DNA of 33,833 bases. Origin: an uncultured Candidatus Altimarinota bacterium. Lineage in GTDB: Bacteria; Patescibacteriota; Gracilibacteria; BD1-5; UBA6164. Where the stretch lies: NCBI GenBank assembly GCA_938015455.1, contig CALLPL010000003.1, positions 1 to 33,833 on the forward strand, written 5' to 3'. The notes under the pieces were generated by a model, which searched no databases, was not told the DNA's origin, and saw nothing but the letters and a program-made list of their open reading frames with translations. Position numbers and translations under genes: made by a program. Shown one piece after another: positions 8,352 through 19,240 of this stretch. Within the stretch, counting starts at the first letter, position 1, and each line of letters begins with the position of its first letter.

Positions 8352-8379
8352 AAAAAGACTTGCCATGACACGTCTTTTT
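8352..8379 (-). terminator. Intrinsic terminator of the LVIVD-propeller gene
   Basis: AAAAAGAC (8352-8359) and GTCTTTTT (8372-8379) form a stem around a 12-base loop, with T residues following in the minus direction, 32 bases past the TAG at 8412. Confidence 0.7.
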
Positions 8380-8411
8380 CAGAAAAAATTAAGTTTTTAT
8401 AGATCTCAGAG

Positions 8412-11400
8412 CTAATAAGTCAAATTTATACCAAAATCAATATTTCATAAGTAATCTCCTCCTGCCTGCATAAGCTCAGAGATAGCTCAGAGTTTGAGGT
8501 CGTAGGTGTAGGTATTTTTATCTCCATCGGTATTTATATTCTTGACTTGCGTTGCTACGAGTTCATCTGCCCCAATAGCTGTTATACTTGAGCTATAGGG
8601 AGCGAGGTCATACCCAAATCATGTTGAGCCATCCCAGGCTCATAAACTCTCAGTGGTATAGATGAGAGTAGGGAAGGGGGTATCCATGGTGACATCAAAT
8701 CAGGCTCAAACCGTTTTCACGGTGAGGGTTACGGTATCTGAGAATGTAGCTGTGGAATCATTTATTTCTCCTATATCTATTATAGGATCACTGACAATAA
8801 ATTCTGGTTCATCAACATAAAATACAACTCCGGTTGAAGTAGAGTTTCCATTGAGGTCATCAATACTAAAGTACATTTCATATTTCCCGTAGGGTATATC
8901 GAGAGTAGGGTAGTTGGCACTTCATGTCCCTACAGTACTTCCTGAGAAGTTAATATAGGTCCCTGCAATATCTGCACCCCAAGTTGTCCCATCCCACTTT
9001 GATAGCTTGAGAACGGCCGAACTTGTGTCTATCCCGACTCATCAATTATTTTCTGTTACAGCTCCACTTCCATATGCTCCATCGACATCAAAGTAGTCGA
9101 GAGTGATATCAAAGTCATGTTTTGGAAGTAGGTCATCTGCTTTTGGAAATGTATCATCAATAATAGGTGGAGTTGAATCAAAATAATCTATAACAATTTG
9201 ATCAATTTCTACTTTCTGGCTTCCATCTGAATTGAGAAAGGCCTTCCACTTTATATCTCCTGTTCCTGGAAGAGTATTAAATCAGGCAATATTTGTATTG
9301 ATAGTAGTAACATCATTTGAGTTTACACTTCCAGCAGCTGTTGCCACCCAAGCTCCACCATTATAATAGTACCATGTTACTCCATCATCTTTTGAGAGTT
9401 GAAACGATACAGTTCATTCATTATATGTTCAGAGGTTCAGAGTCATTGAATTAAAGTAGTTCGAATCTATAGCATTATCAGGGATGATATATGGACTATC
9501 TGATGGATAGGATTCTCTTACAACTGAGAGAGAGCTTCATTGGTACTGTGTAAAAAATAAATCATTATCTTTTTTATCTATAGCAGTTGATGTATCGTAG
9601 AGATTAGTATCATATATTTGATCTATGAAAATCGGATCAGTAGGATCTGATACATCAAAAGCTACCACAGAATCATTACTATAAGAAGTGAGATACGCAT
9701 ATCATTCATCAAACACAAGTCCTCTTGGTCTACGCAGTCTCATGCTCGGGTCATTATCGAGATCTCACATATATGTAGGGTTCGTTGGATCAGAGATATC
9801 TAGTATCACTATAGCATCATCTATATAGGCTACTACATAAAGATAATCTCCATCTACTCTGAGATCCCAGGCACCATTGAGTTCCATTATCCCACCATCT
9901 ACAATCTGAGTCTCATATACTGGAGCATCTGGATCGCTTACATCTACCACGACTATTTTATCCCCAGTATAATCACTTATAAAAGCATAGTTTCATTTCA
10001 CAACAACATCATTTGGAGTACCAAGTACTCAACCATCTTTATAGAATCACCTTGGGACAGGAGTAGCTGGGATCGTGATATCAAAAATCTGTAACGAGTC
10101 ACCATAATAACTTACTACATAGAGATAGTTTCATTGTATATAGGATCCTCTGGGATTCTGTAGCTCAACGGTGGCACTATCAACTATAGTAGAAGTAGAT
10201 ACTGGGTTGGCTGGGTTTGATACATCTATAGTCTCAAGTCATCTATCCCCATATCCAGAGACATATACATAGTCTCATTTTTTTGCTACATCCCATGATC
10301 ACCATAACTCATTTGCAGAACTATTATCAGATATAGATCAAGCATGAACTGGGTTACTCGAGTCAGAAATATCTACGATCTCAAGGGTACTAGATCCATA
10401 TGCTCATATATAGGCATAATCTCCATCTACTTCTATACCAACAGGGTTTCATAATCTTGCTGGTCCGCTTTCAAATTCACCTTGAAATGCTGGGAGAGTA
10501 GGATTTGAAGCATCTATACTTTGCATTGTACTATTGGTATAAGATACTACAAATACATCAGTCCCACTTACTGCAACACTATTAGCTGCATCGAGCCTTC
10601 CATTTACTGAAGCAGTATCAAGTCTTCAGACATGCGTAGGATTTGATGGAACACTGATATCTACTATCTCTAACGAGTCATCAGCGTATGCTGCGACATA
10701 TGCATAATTACCGACTACCGTTACATCTCTCGCACCATTTAAAAATACTCACGGATCACTGTTTTGAATTGATCCTACTTCTGAGGGAATAAGTGGATTA
10801 CTAATATCAATAACTGAGAGTCCGTCATCAGTATATGCCGCGACATATGCATAATCTCATTCTACATCTAATCTCCAAGCCCCTCGTAGCTCTGTAACTC
10901 AATCATCTATGATTTCTGCTACAAAAACAGGAGTATCAGGATCTGATATATCTATTACCTGAAATCTATCTGATAAATATGATACAACATATGCATAATC
11001 TCATACTACTTTTACATCATTTGCTCAATTGAGTCTGAGGTTATCTTGGATAAATCATCTTGTTACTGGTGCAGTTGGATCAGTGATATCTATTATTTGA
11101 AGCGCATCATCTATATATGATGCGACATATGCAAAGTTTCCTACTACATCTATTGCTCTTGCTCAATTAAGCTTTGTCACTGCTGTATTGAGTACTTTTG
11201 TTTCATGCTTCAAGTTTGTTGGATTGCTAGCATCTATTATCTCTACGGCATCTCAAGTATATGATACTGCATATACATAGTTTCATGATTTTACTAAATC
11301 ATATGCATTATATATTCTTCTGTTTCCATTTGATCAGATATATCCTGCTGCAGACATGTTCGTAGGATCTGAAATATCTATAGAAGTAACAGCATGCGAT

Positions 11401-11684
11401 CCATATCCACTTACATAAGCATAATTCCCATCTATTATGACTCTTGTTGGTTGATCCATAGCTGCAGGACCGTTTTCTAAGTGTCATCTATGAGCGAGAG
11501 ATCATTTCAACTTTGCGCTTCCTCCATGAATATAAGTCTTGGTGGTATCAGAGAGAGCATAGGTAGTATCATCATCAAAGTCATAGCTATCCGTGACAGC
11601 ATAGGCAGTTTGTACTCCTCAAAAAGGGAGCAGCATCTGCGCAGTAAGAAAAGCGATAATGATGTAAGAGAGAGTTTTCTTCAT
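8412..11684 (-). CDS. Large secreted LVIVD-repeat beta-propeller surface protein
   Basis: A 1090-residue protein read through many TGA codons. Signal peptide MKKTLSYIIIAFLTAQMLLP..., cleaved near residue 29. Residues about 75-690 contain at least 13 LVIVD repeats of the form G[DN]YAYVxxYxDDxLxIIDISDPxNP, plus a degenerate 14th. Propeller blades are usually about 40-45 residues, as here, so two seven-bladed propellers are plausible. A beta-sandwich region and an Ig-like part (STPPIIDDTFPKADDLLP) follow. The last 250 residues are a module shared with the LamG protein at 13053-15134 and end QAGGDYLGNIDFGINLTY. LVIVD propellers occur in cell-surface proteins and probably bind protein or glycan ligands. 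TAG stop. Confidence 0.88.
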
Positions 11685-11716
11685 ACTGTAATGATAGCAT
11701 ATTTACTTACTTTTTT

Positions 11717-11744
11717 TATGTAGAGCCTTATATTTTTGCATCAA
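11717..11744 (-). promoter_or_regulatory. Possible promoter of the LVIVD-propeller gene
   Basis: On the minus strand TTGATG (11739-11744) and TACATA (11717-11722) lie 16 bases apart, about 33 bases before the ATG. Weak match. Confidence 0.35.
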
Positions 11745-11832
11745 AAAAGATGTACTATTTTTCAAAGACTATTTAAATATAGTTTCTGTTCTTATAAAGC
11801 TGCAGAGCTAAAGATATTTTCTCAATAAATTA

Positions 11833-11860
11833 TTGAAAACTCTGATAATCCCTTTATAAT
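11833..11860 (+). promoter_or_regulatory. Promoter of the secreted fibre-like gene
   Basis: TTGAAA (11833-11838) and a perfect TATAAT (11855-11860) with a 16-base spacer. An AGGA ribosome-binding site lies 5 bases before the ATG at 11896. Confidence 0.6.
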
Positions 11861-11895
11861 TTTGGTATATAAAGATATTTAATAATCAGGATACT

Positions 11896-13056
11896 ATGAA
11901 GAAAACGATTCTCAAGACATTCTCGTATCTGCTCATACTGTGTTTCTCATGTTCTTTCTTTTCTGCAAATGCTTGGATAGGCCTTATTGCTGAGACTTGA
12001 GATATTCTCAATATCACAAAATGGAATGACATGATTTCTGAACTGAATCAAAAGGTAGAGCAGTCAGATATACTCGCAGGTTCATGAGTCACTGTAACTC
12101 CAACAGGATCAGGTGTAACGATCTCTGCAACTTGAGTTGCATGAAACTCTGTACCATATATATCAAATCAGTATACCTTTACGATGCAACCATCGAGTAC
12201 TACGGACTTCTCTATTACGGGTTTGAACTTTACTCCAACAACCACCGTATCTATACCGAGTTGGGCTGGGACTATCAATTCGACAATGGTAAATTCACCT
12301 ACCAGTATAGATGTAAATCTTACGTCAGGAGTCACTGAGACGAGCTATGATGTTGTGGTTGATAACTGATGAATAGATAATACAGCCTGGACTGGAAACG
12401 GACAAAATCTGATAGAAGTACTTACGAGTACCTGGGTAGACTTGAGAGCTGGATGAGATGTTTTTACAGATGGAAATGCTGCGGGGAACGATATCAGGTA
12501 TAGAGCAGGTATGTCTATGACTCGTGATGCTAATGGAATGTACTTTACAGGTTCGAATCCATGGAGTTCATGGGTGAAGTTTGAGAATCTTGCTTGGGCG
12601 AGAGGTAGTGGGCAAACACTTGAATGGATATTTACGACTCCTACGGCTGCTATGATGATAGGGATAGGTTCAGATGCTACTGATGAAACAAGTACGACCC
12701 AGTATTATCAGTCAGAGCTAGTAGTCTATTTACAGAATGCTTCGACTATGTGGTGACTCTTTGGGAATAACGGGACTCCTGGATGAGCTGGAAGTCAGGG
12801 AAACTCTACAGCTATTTGAGGATGTGCTTCTTGAGTATATAAATCAAGGTTTACCGATGATGGTACGGTCTGAAGTTCTATTTTTACCTTGTACTGTCTT
12901 CCTTCTGCATGATTAGCAGATTGGGATAATACAGCTACTGTTATCACTACATTTGCTGTATGAGGAACTCTAAACCCTGATGAAGTAAATATTATGCCCT
13001 TTATTATTCCAAGAGATGGTGGAACGCAAAGATTTATTGCGCTTAAGGTAGATTAA
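11896..13056 (+). CDS. Secreted fibre/adhesin-like protein with TIG-like domain
   Basis: A 386-residue protein. Signal peptide about 1-26 (LKTFSYLLILCFSCSFFSANA). Next comes WIGLIAETGDILNITKWNDM, a phrase resembling the start of many CPR and phage-tail-like secreted proteins (GDxLTxxxWN). A coiled stretch follows, then a TIG/IPT-like segment (TDFSITGLNFTPTTTVSIP, DVVVDNGG) about 95-150. The C-terminal 230 residues are beta-rich and Trp-containing, with two cysteines (GGCASG, LYCLPS) that could bond. It is Thr/Ser/Asn-rich, as expected for a surface protein. It is the only plus-strand gene in the surface island. Its stop shares the tetranucleotide TTAA with the stop of the convergent LamG gene. 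Confidence 0.78.
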
Positions 13057-15134
13057 TAATCTAGCTCCATTCAGATATCAATAGATCACTGATAGTCTCC
13101 TCCAGCTTGCTGAAAATCTATAAGTGCTCCTATTTTTAATCTATAAGTGTAGGTGTTTTTATTCCCATTTGTATTAATAGAGGCAGTTTGTGTTCATATT
13201 AGTACAGGGCTTCAAAAATTAGTCAGAGTACTCGCGTATGTTGGTCCAAGATCATACCCGTATCAGGTAGTACTAAATCCTGGAATAATCTCACTCAGGT
13301 TTATCGGATCAGTATTCTTTTTTAAAAATATATCATGGGCCGCTCAAACTGTTTTGACAGTAATTTCTAGTTCATTTGAAAAATATGAGCTTGTATAATC
13401 AATAGTTCACATATCTAATACCGGAGTATTTATAATGAGTTCAGGTTCATCTATATAGAAAATATTTTGCTTTGAGCTCATATTTTCGGCAATATCGTAT
13501 ATGTTATATGTGGCTCTGTATTTTCCATATGGAAGACCTGAAAAACTGTAGTTTGCTGCAGTAGTTGTTTTTGTAGCAGCAACAAAATCTACATAGTCAT
13601 CTGATATATCATCTCACCAAGAACTCCCATCCCATCTTTGAAGATTAAGATTATTTTCAAGAGGGTATATCTCAATCTCACGAATATTTATGTAGCTACT
13701 TGCTCCGACCGAATCAAGTCTGAGTGTACTCACATCATAAATCTCTCACAAAGCTTTAAAGTCTATATCTATCTCGGTCATCCCAGTAGTACTTCAGAGA
13801 GTGTGAGTGTAGAGCAATCCTCATGTTGCATTGTAGAGTTTTATAGTAGCGTTTGAAAGTCTTTCCGTGCAGCAACCAACTCTGTTGTAGATCTTCATAG
13901 CTCATATCTTTTCAGCTGTTGCCCAATCAAATTCTATAAAGGCATTTGGAGTATTTGAATGATATTCATAATCATACGCTCCTGTAGTTGATATTATTCC
14001 GTTTACAATAGACTCTGGATGAGGAGGGACTCACCATGTGGTAGATGGAGTATGTATAATAGTAGCGTTTGGAGCAATATTTTTATCATAGCGGATATCT
14101 CTATCAGGAGTAGTGTCGATTCCTGATGCTCCAGCCTCGATGTCAGTATAACTGATGTTGATATCATGAGCTCATCATGGGAGTAAACTCCCAGATAGTG
14201 GAGTAAAAGTTCCTATAAGGGGAGGAGTAATATCTATTTCCCATCTATCTTTAAAATACGCATCTACGCTTGCCACTTCAGCTGTGTTGAGAGATTTGTC
14301 CCAAGAAATTATCTCTCATATACTCCCAGAATAATGGTTTCACTGATAGGTGGTAGCTATAGCAATTTCATTTTCTAAATCTACAGTATCGTTTTGAGTT
14401 GCTCAGATCCCAATAGTGCTTCCTGTACTGTATAGACTACATCAAAAGAATGTATCGAATCTACAGATTCCATGAATTTCTTGCATATTTGTACTGGTGA
14501 TATTTCCTGCAGATACTCCATCTAGATATCATACTACTTGTGTATTATTATGAGTGAGAGTGATATAATAACTTTCGTTCGCAGTGATGGCACCGTAATC
14601 AATGACCTTGTACTGGTCTCATGAGGGCCACTCTATATTCCAAACTCAACCATAGAGCTTTCAGCCAGATATTTGGAATCCATATCATTTATGATGACTT
14701 CATTGTTCATATATAGTCTGAAGAGTTGTGATGTCTGTTCCTGTTTCTATTACGAGAGCAAAGGATTTCTCGGGGAATGTCTCATCGAGATTAATTTCTA
14801 TTTCATCTCTAGTTTCTAGGAGTTCATTTGTCCCATTAAATACTATTCAGGGGAGGTGAGCGTTGATAGTATTGAGCTTATATTCAGGTTGCAATGAAGC
14901 GCTACTTTGAGATCAGGTGAAGCTATTTACAGCTTCTTGCCAGTTTACAATATTTGTTCCATCGCTTGGTTCTCAGGTTACTATACTCCCATCAGCATTT
15001 ATATCCTGAGCGTCGTAGTGAAATATGAGATCTGAGCTATGAGGAGCCACAGCAAAGGCAGTATTTACGATTCAAATATTTCCAGCAGTAAATATCTGAG
15101 ATATGACGAGGATGTAGATAAGAACCTTTTTCAC
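13053..15134 (-). CDS. Secreted LamG plus F5/8-type-C (discoidin) adhesin
   Basis: A 693-residue protein. It starts at GTG with a signal peptide (KKVLIYILVISQIFTAGNIG..., cleaved near residue 28); no ATG is in reach. Residues about 30-270 look like a LamG/concanavalin-type sandwich (SSDLIFHYDAQDINADG, GIVFNGTNELLE, GEIISWDKSLNTAEV). Residues about 335-440 contain NRVGCCTERLSNATIKLYNA, which matches the fucolectin-like F5/8 C-type sugar-binding fold with its adjacent Cys pair. The last 250 residues are homologous to the end of the LVIVD protein, finishing QAGGDYQGSIDIGMELDY. It probably binds glycans on another cell surface, though the ligand is unknown. Confidence 0.85.
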
Positions 15135-15149
15135 GTACGCGTATACTAT

Positions 15150-15179
15150 ATTATATATAAATATCTACATTTATTTTAA
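15150..15179 (-). promoter_or_regulatory. Possible promoter of the LamG adhesin gene
   Basis: On the minus strand TTAAAA (15174-15179) and TATAAT (15150-15155) with an 18-base spacer in very AT-rich DNA; it ends 16 bases before the GTG. Tentative. Confidence 0.35.
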
Positions 15180-15292
15180 CACACTCGGGAGATAAAAAAC
15201 GACTTCATGGCTTCTTTTTTACTCAATAAACTCTTTACAAAGTGCCCCTCTGTTCTAAAAATATTAAGTTTCTATTAATTTGTAGAGAATTA

Positions 15293-15320
15293 TTGAAAAA
15301 TAGGGAAAAGCGGGTAGTAT
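15293..15320 (+). promoter_or_regulatory. Promoter of the rsmA-glycosyltransferase operon
   Basis: TTGAAA (15293-15298) and TAGTAT (15315-15320) with a 16-base spacer, about 26 bases before the rsmA ATG. Confidence 0.55.
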
Positions 15321-15345
15321 TTTGGAAAGAAATTAACAAAACCCT

Positions 15346-16155
15346 ATGTCTCTTGAGATCATTCAAAAATATGCTATTCGCGCAAAAAAAGCCTTAGGCC
15401 AGAATTTTTTGGTTGATGAGGATATTACGAGAAAAATATCAGAGGGTATAGATATTATGTGATCTGACATTGTAGAGGTAGGTCCGGGATACTGAGTCCT
15501 CACAGAACAGTTGTTAGCGAAGAAACCTCACTCTCTCCATCTCGTGGAGTTAGATAAAGACATGATAGAGATCTTAGAGTCGCGAATATCTGAGGGAGAG
15601 CTGCAATCAGAAGGGATAGATTTTCAGCTTCATAAGCAGGATGTACTAGAGCACACTCCGATTTTTCAGGAATATCACGTCATAGCAAATATCCCCTACT
15701 ATATCACTTCTCCCATACTCAGGCACTTTCTCTACGATATAGATAACACCCCGAAGAGTATGCTCATACTCATGCAGCAGGATGTTGGGGATAGGATACT
15801 CCAGAAGCACAAGAATAAGAGCTCAGTGCTCAGTCTCATAGTCCAAAAGAAATGCATAGTCACCGAAAGACTCCTCGTCCCAAAGGAGAGTTTTATCCCC
15901 ATACCAAAGGTAGAGTCATCAGTGCTCCTCTTTGAAACACATAATGACTATCAGGAAATAGATGATGCGGTCTTCCTAAGACTGATCAAACTCTGATTTT
16001 CACAGGCCCGAAAAAAACTTATCAAAAATCTCATAAATTGATGATGCGATGCTGGAAAAATCCAGCCCTTTTTTGAGAAAAATAAGCTCTCTGAGAATAT
16101 CAGAGCAGAGGATTTAGATATTGAAAAATGGTGTGAGTTAAGTACTCGAATATAA
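15346..16155 (+). CDS. rsmA: 16S rRNA dimethyladenosine transferase RsmA (KsgA)
   Basis: A 269-residue protein, the normal length. It begins YAIRAKKALGQNFLVD, the family's GQNFL signature. Motif I is VEVGPGYGVLT (about 43-53, with Gly 50 as TGA), followed by the acidic LVELD that binds SAM ribose. Motif IV is NIPYYITSPIL (115-125), the catalytic NLPYxI site. The C-terminal GFSQARKKLIKNL helix is also typical. It dimethylates two adjacent adenines near the 3' end of 16S rRNA in small-subunit maturation. It heads an operon with two glycosyltransferases, the next starting 9 bases after its stop. Confidence 0.95.
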
Positions 16156-16164
16156 CTGTCCAAT

Positions 16165-17301
16165 ATGAAAAAAGAAAAACACATAATCCAGTTTTTGGCG
16201 TACTCAAAACCTCATATTTGAGGTGTCGAGGATGTCTGAGATGGAATATTTCGAAAATGGACACACTGAGAGAGCTTTATTTTTAGCGGATGTCTATGAC
16301 AAGATAGCTATGTCGATAATAAAATAGGATCTGAGGAAAATATTGAAGATCGACAAGAAAATAAGGTCGTTTTTCCTGATTTTGAGATAGTAGACAACTT
16401 TCCAGTACCGAAGATATGGACAAAATTGTTCTGGAAAAAGTGGAAAGAATTACAAAATAATATAGAGGATGAAGAAAAGACATACCTGATAACCCATACA
16501 CGTTTTTTCCTCTCTAGTTTTTTGTGAGGAATATTCGCAAAAAGGAATAATTGTACTTGGATTCACATCGAACATGGATCTGACTACGTAAAACTTTCAT
16601 CTCCATTCAAAACGAAGATAGCATATCTCTATGACAAGACTTTATGAAAATGGGTACTGAAAAAAGCTGATAAAGTATTATGTATTAGTAGTGCGAGTAG
16701 TAATTTTGTAGAAAAAGAGTTTTGAGTTCAAGGAGTGAAAGTATGGCTACGATGAAAGGATATTCCAGAAACTCCTGAAAAACATACCTCAGAAAAGGTT
16801 TTTCTTTTCATTTGAAGACTTGTACATCTAAAATGAGTTCAGGATCTTCTGAGAGCTTATAGTGAACTTTCGAGTGAACTCAATCTCGTAATCATTTGAG
16901 ATGGAGAAGAAAAAGAAAAACTTATAACTCTAGCAAAAGATTTATGAATCTCTAGTAAAGTAAAATTTTTATGACATTTGCCTAAAAGCGAAGTTTTGAA
17001 ATATCTTTCTGAAGAATCGTGTATAGTCGTAAATCCGAGCTATCAGGAATGAATGCCAACGACCGTTATCGAATGACTCATGACAAAAAATGTAGTCGTT
17101 GCTACAGATGTATGATGAACTTCAGAGATTTCTAATAAGGAGGATCTTATACTCACAAAAGCATGAGACGTGAATATACTCAAAGAAAAACTACAAATTG
17201 CAGAAACAAATTATGAAAACATACAGGGGGGATCGTATAATAGTGTAAGAAAAAGATTTTCTTGGGATAAGAGCTTAGAAGCATTATATAATCATTTCTA
17301 A
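16165..17301 (+). CDS. GT4-family glycosyltransferase
   Basis: A 378-residue GT-B enzyme. The N-terminal lobe opens HIIQFLAYSKPHIGGVEDV, the glycine-rich acceptor-side loop (both Gly, one TGA). The C-terminal lobe shows the GT4 donor-site pattern: FLFIGRLVHLKGVQDLLRAY, then VVNPSYQEGMPTTVIEGLM (E-x7-E type) and a GG-TSEI loop, with many glycines as TGA. It probably transfers a nucleotide-activated hexose onto a lipid-linked or protein-linked glycan on the cytoplasmic face. Its stop is one base from the next glycosyltransferase's ATG, so the two are co-translated. The sugar cannot be read from the sequence. Confidence 0.9.
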
Positions 17302-17302
17302 A

Positions 17303-18151
17303 ATGCCAAAGATATCGATTATCATGTCTGTGTATAATGAATCAATAGGTCAACTGCAGAGATCTATGGATTCTGTTTTGTGACAAAGTTTCCAAAGCTA
17401 TGAATTTATAATTGTGCTTGATAATCCTGAGAATATTAAGGGAAGAGAATATATTGTGTCTCAGCAAAAGGCTGATAAGAGAATAATATTTTTAGAAAAT
17501 GAGAAAAACATAAAACTCTGAGCTTCGCTTAATAGATGAATAGAGCTTGTAAGGTGAGAATACATAGCGCGTATGGACGGGGACGACGTCTGTGATCCTA
17601 GAAAACTTCAAAAACAGGTAGAATATTTAGAAGGAAATAGAAACGTTGATCTCCTCTTTACTGGCTGGGAAGAGATAGATGAACAGGGAAATACACAAGT
17701 CCGAATACCTAGCAGAATAGACTTTCAGAATATTTCTAAGACTTTTTTTTACAAGTCTCCTCTCTTGCATGCAAGTATGATCTGTAAGCGGAAAATACTT
17801 GAGAAATCCACCTATCCTGAGATAGATAGACCTGAGGATTTTTCACTTTTCTTAGATCTTATTCATGCATGATATATCTTTGATATTCTGGAAGAGAATT
17901 TATATAGTTTTTATATTCAGACCCAAGATATAGAAAAAAAATATGAGAAAATCAGAGTTTTTAGTTCTAATTATTTGAGAATACTTTTGAAGAATACATC
18001 AAAATTTTGGAAGAATATATATTTCTGGTGGATGTTTCTTTTAGTAATTATTCAGTGGATTTTAAGCAGAAATAGACATATTTTTAATATATTTTTTATA
18101 AGATTACAAGATATATATAAGGCATTAATTATATGAGACGTTCACAAATAG
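17303..18151 (+). CDS. GT2-family glycosyltransferase
   Basis: A 282-residue GT-A enzyme. KISIIMSVYNESIGQLQRSM is the family's nucleotide-binding start. EYIARMDGDDVCDPRKLQ contains the metal-binding DxD (DGDD). Further on, YKSPLLHASMICKR and RPEDFSLFLDLIHAG fit the acceptor region with its ED motif. A hydrophobic helix near residues 238-256 (IYFWWMFLLVIIQWIL) probably tethers the enzyme to the membrane. It resembles WaaV/LgtD-like capsule or LPS transferases. The gene follows the GT4 gene directly and overlaps the convergent KpsS-like gene by 23 bases at the 3' ends. Confidence 0.9.
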
Positions 18152-19238
18152 AACGAATAGTATCTTGATCAAAGTTTTTCCATCAGCCATTTGATACAAA
18201 TATCTTTTCGCGAAATATTTTAATATAGCTATCTATTTCATCTTTGTCTTTAATAATATTTTTATGTTTGAGTCTTTTTAATGTAGAAGAGAAATCTTCT
18301 TTTTTTGTAATATTCTCAACCCAAGGGTTATTGCTGTAGAAATTACTTCATAAGGTGAGGACTTTTTTGTACTTAGATAGTGCCTGAAGTCAGATACTTG
18401 AGTTAACGCAAATAAGATATTCGGATTTGTTGATATAGTCCCATATATCTCATTTTTGAATCCAGAGTATATCAGAATATTTAGATTTTAAATGAGAGTA
18501 GTCTATTCGGCCAATATCCATGGGGTGCTCTTTTACAATAATCTTATGATCAGGAAGAATATTTTTTATATCATCATAAAAAAAATCTAGTATATCATCC
18601 ATTTTTTGTATGAGCTCATTGTTATAGAGAATCTGAGTGTCATCGTGTACTTGGAAACCTATAATAACATATTTTCATTCGGGGATGCTTATAGAAGTTA
18701 TATTCTTGAGAATTTTCTTTCTCCTATAATTCTCCAAAGTATTTTTTATTATTCCTCAAAAATATTCATAGGTTTTTATAGGGTTTTGTGAAAAAGATCA
18801 GAGTATCCAGTAGCTGTATAATCATAACTCTATATTTGATATGCATTTTCAAGAAATCAGGGTTTTTCAATCTCATGAATATTTAACAGTATAGAAAGAT
18901 TCATAAGGAATATTTTGTATCTTACTTAAGGCATTGACTCAATTCTTAAATATCTGAAGATCGTTTCAAAAATATCAATTTTCAAAGTAGTAGTTTTGTA
19001 CTCATTGGATCTTGATATCATGAAGTACTCCATTCCAAATAAGGAGCTTATCTATTTGCAGCTTTCATAGATTTTCTTTTAGGCAAAAATTCAGTGCATG
19101 CTTTTTAAATTGGTGTTTCTGGAGTGCATTCGCGTCGACAAAGTATACACTATATCAGTTTTCTCTCAGAGTGAGAGCTATAGATATAAAAAGAGGGAGA
19201 AAGTTAGTGTGTATAGATGGAGCGTAGATTCAAAACAT
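18129..19238 (-). CDS. KpsS/KpsC-like capsule Kdo transferase
   Basis: A 369-residue protein with the Capsule_synth plan. An N-terminal lobe is followed by NYYFENGYFGNDLQIFKNGVN (83-103), the Glu/Asn-rich ExGYLPxxxxxDxxGVNA motif. Later come YVIIGFQVHDDTQI (190-203), the HP motif IIVKEHPMD (234-241), and CVNSSIGLQAL (277-287, Gly as TGA). In Gram-negatives KpsC and KpsS build a poly-beta-Kdo linker on phosphatidylglycerol for capsule attachment, using CMP-Kdo. A kdsB-like gene two genes upstream in the same operon supports this donor. The ATG was chosen because it sits two bases after the preceding stop. The acceptor lipid is unknown. Confidence 0.82.
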
Positions 19239-19240
19239 AA

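Noticed and set aside
8412-11684. Tandem DNA repeat or CRISPR-like array
   Set aside because: The periodicity is in the protein (LVIVD blades); the DNA units are too divergent and variable in length.
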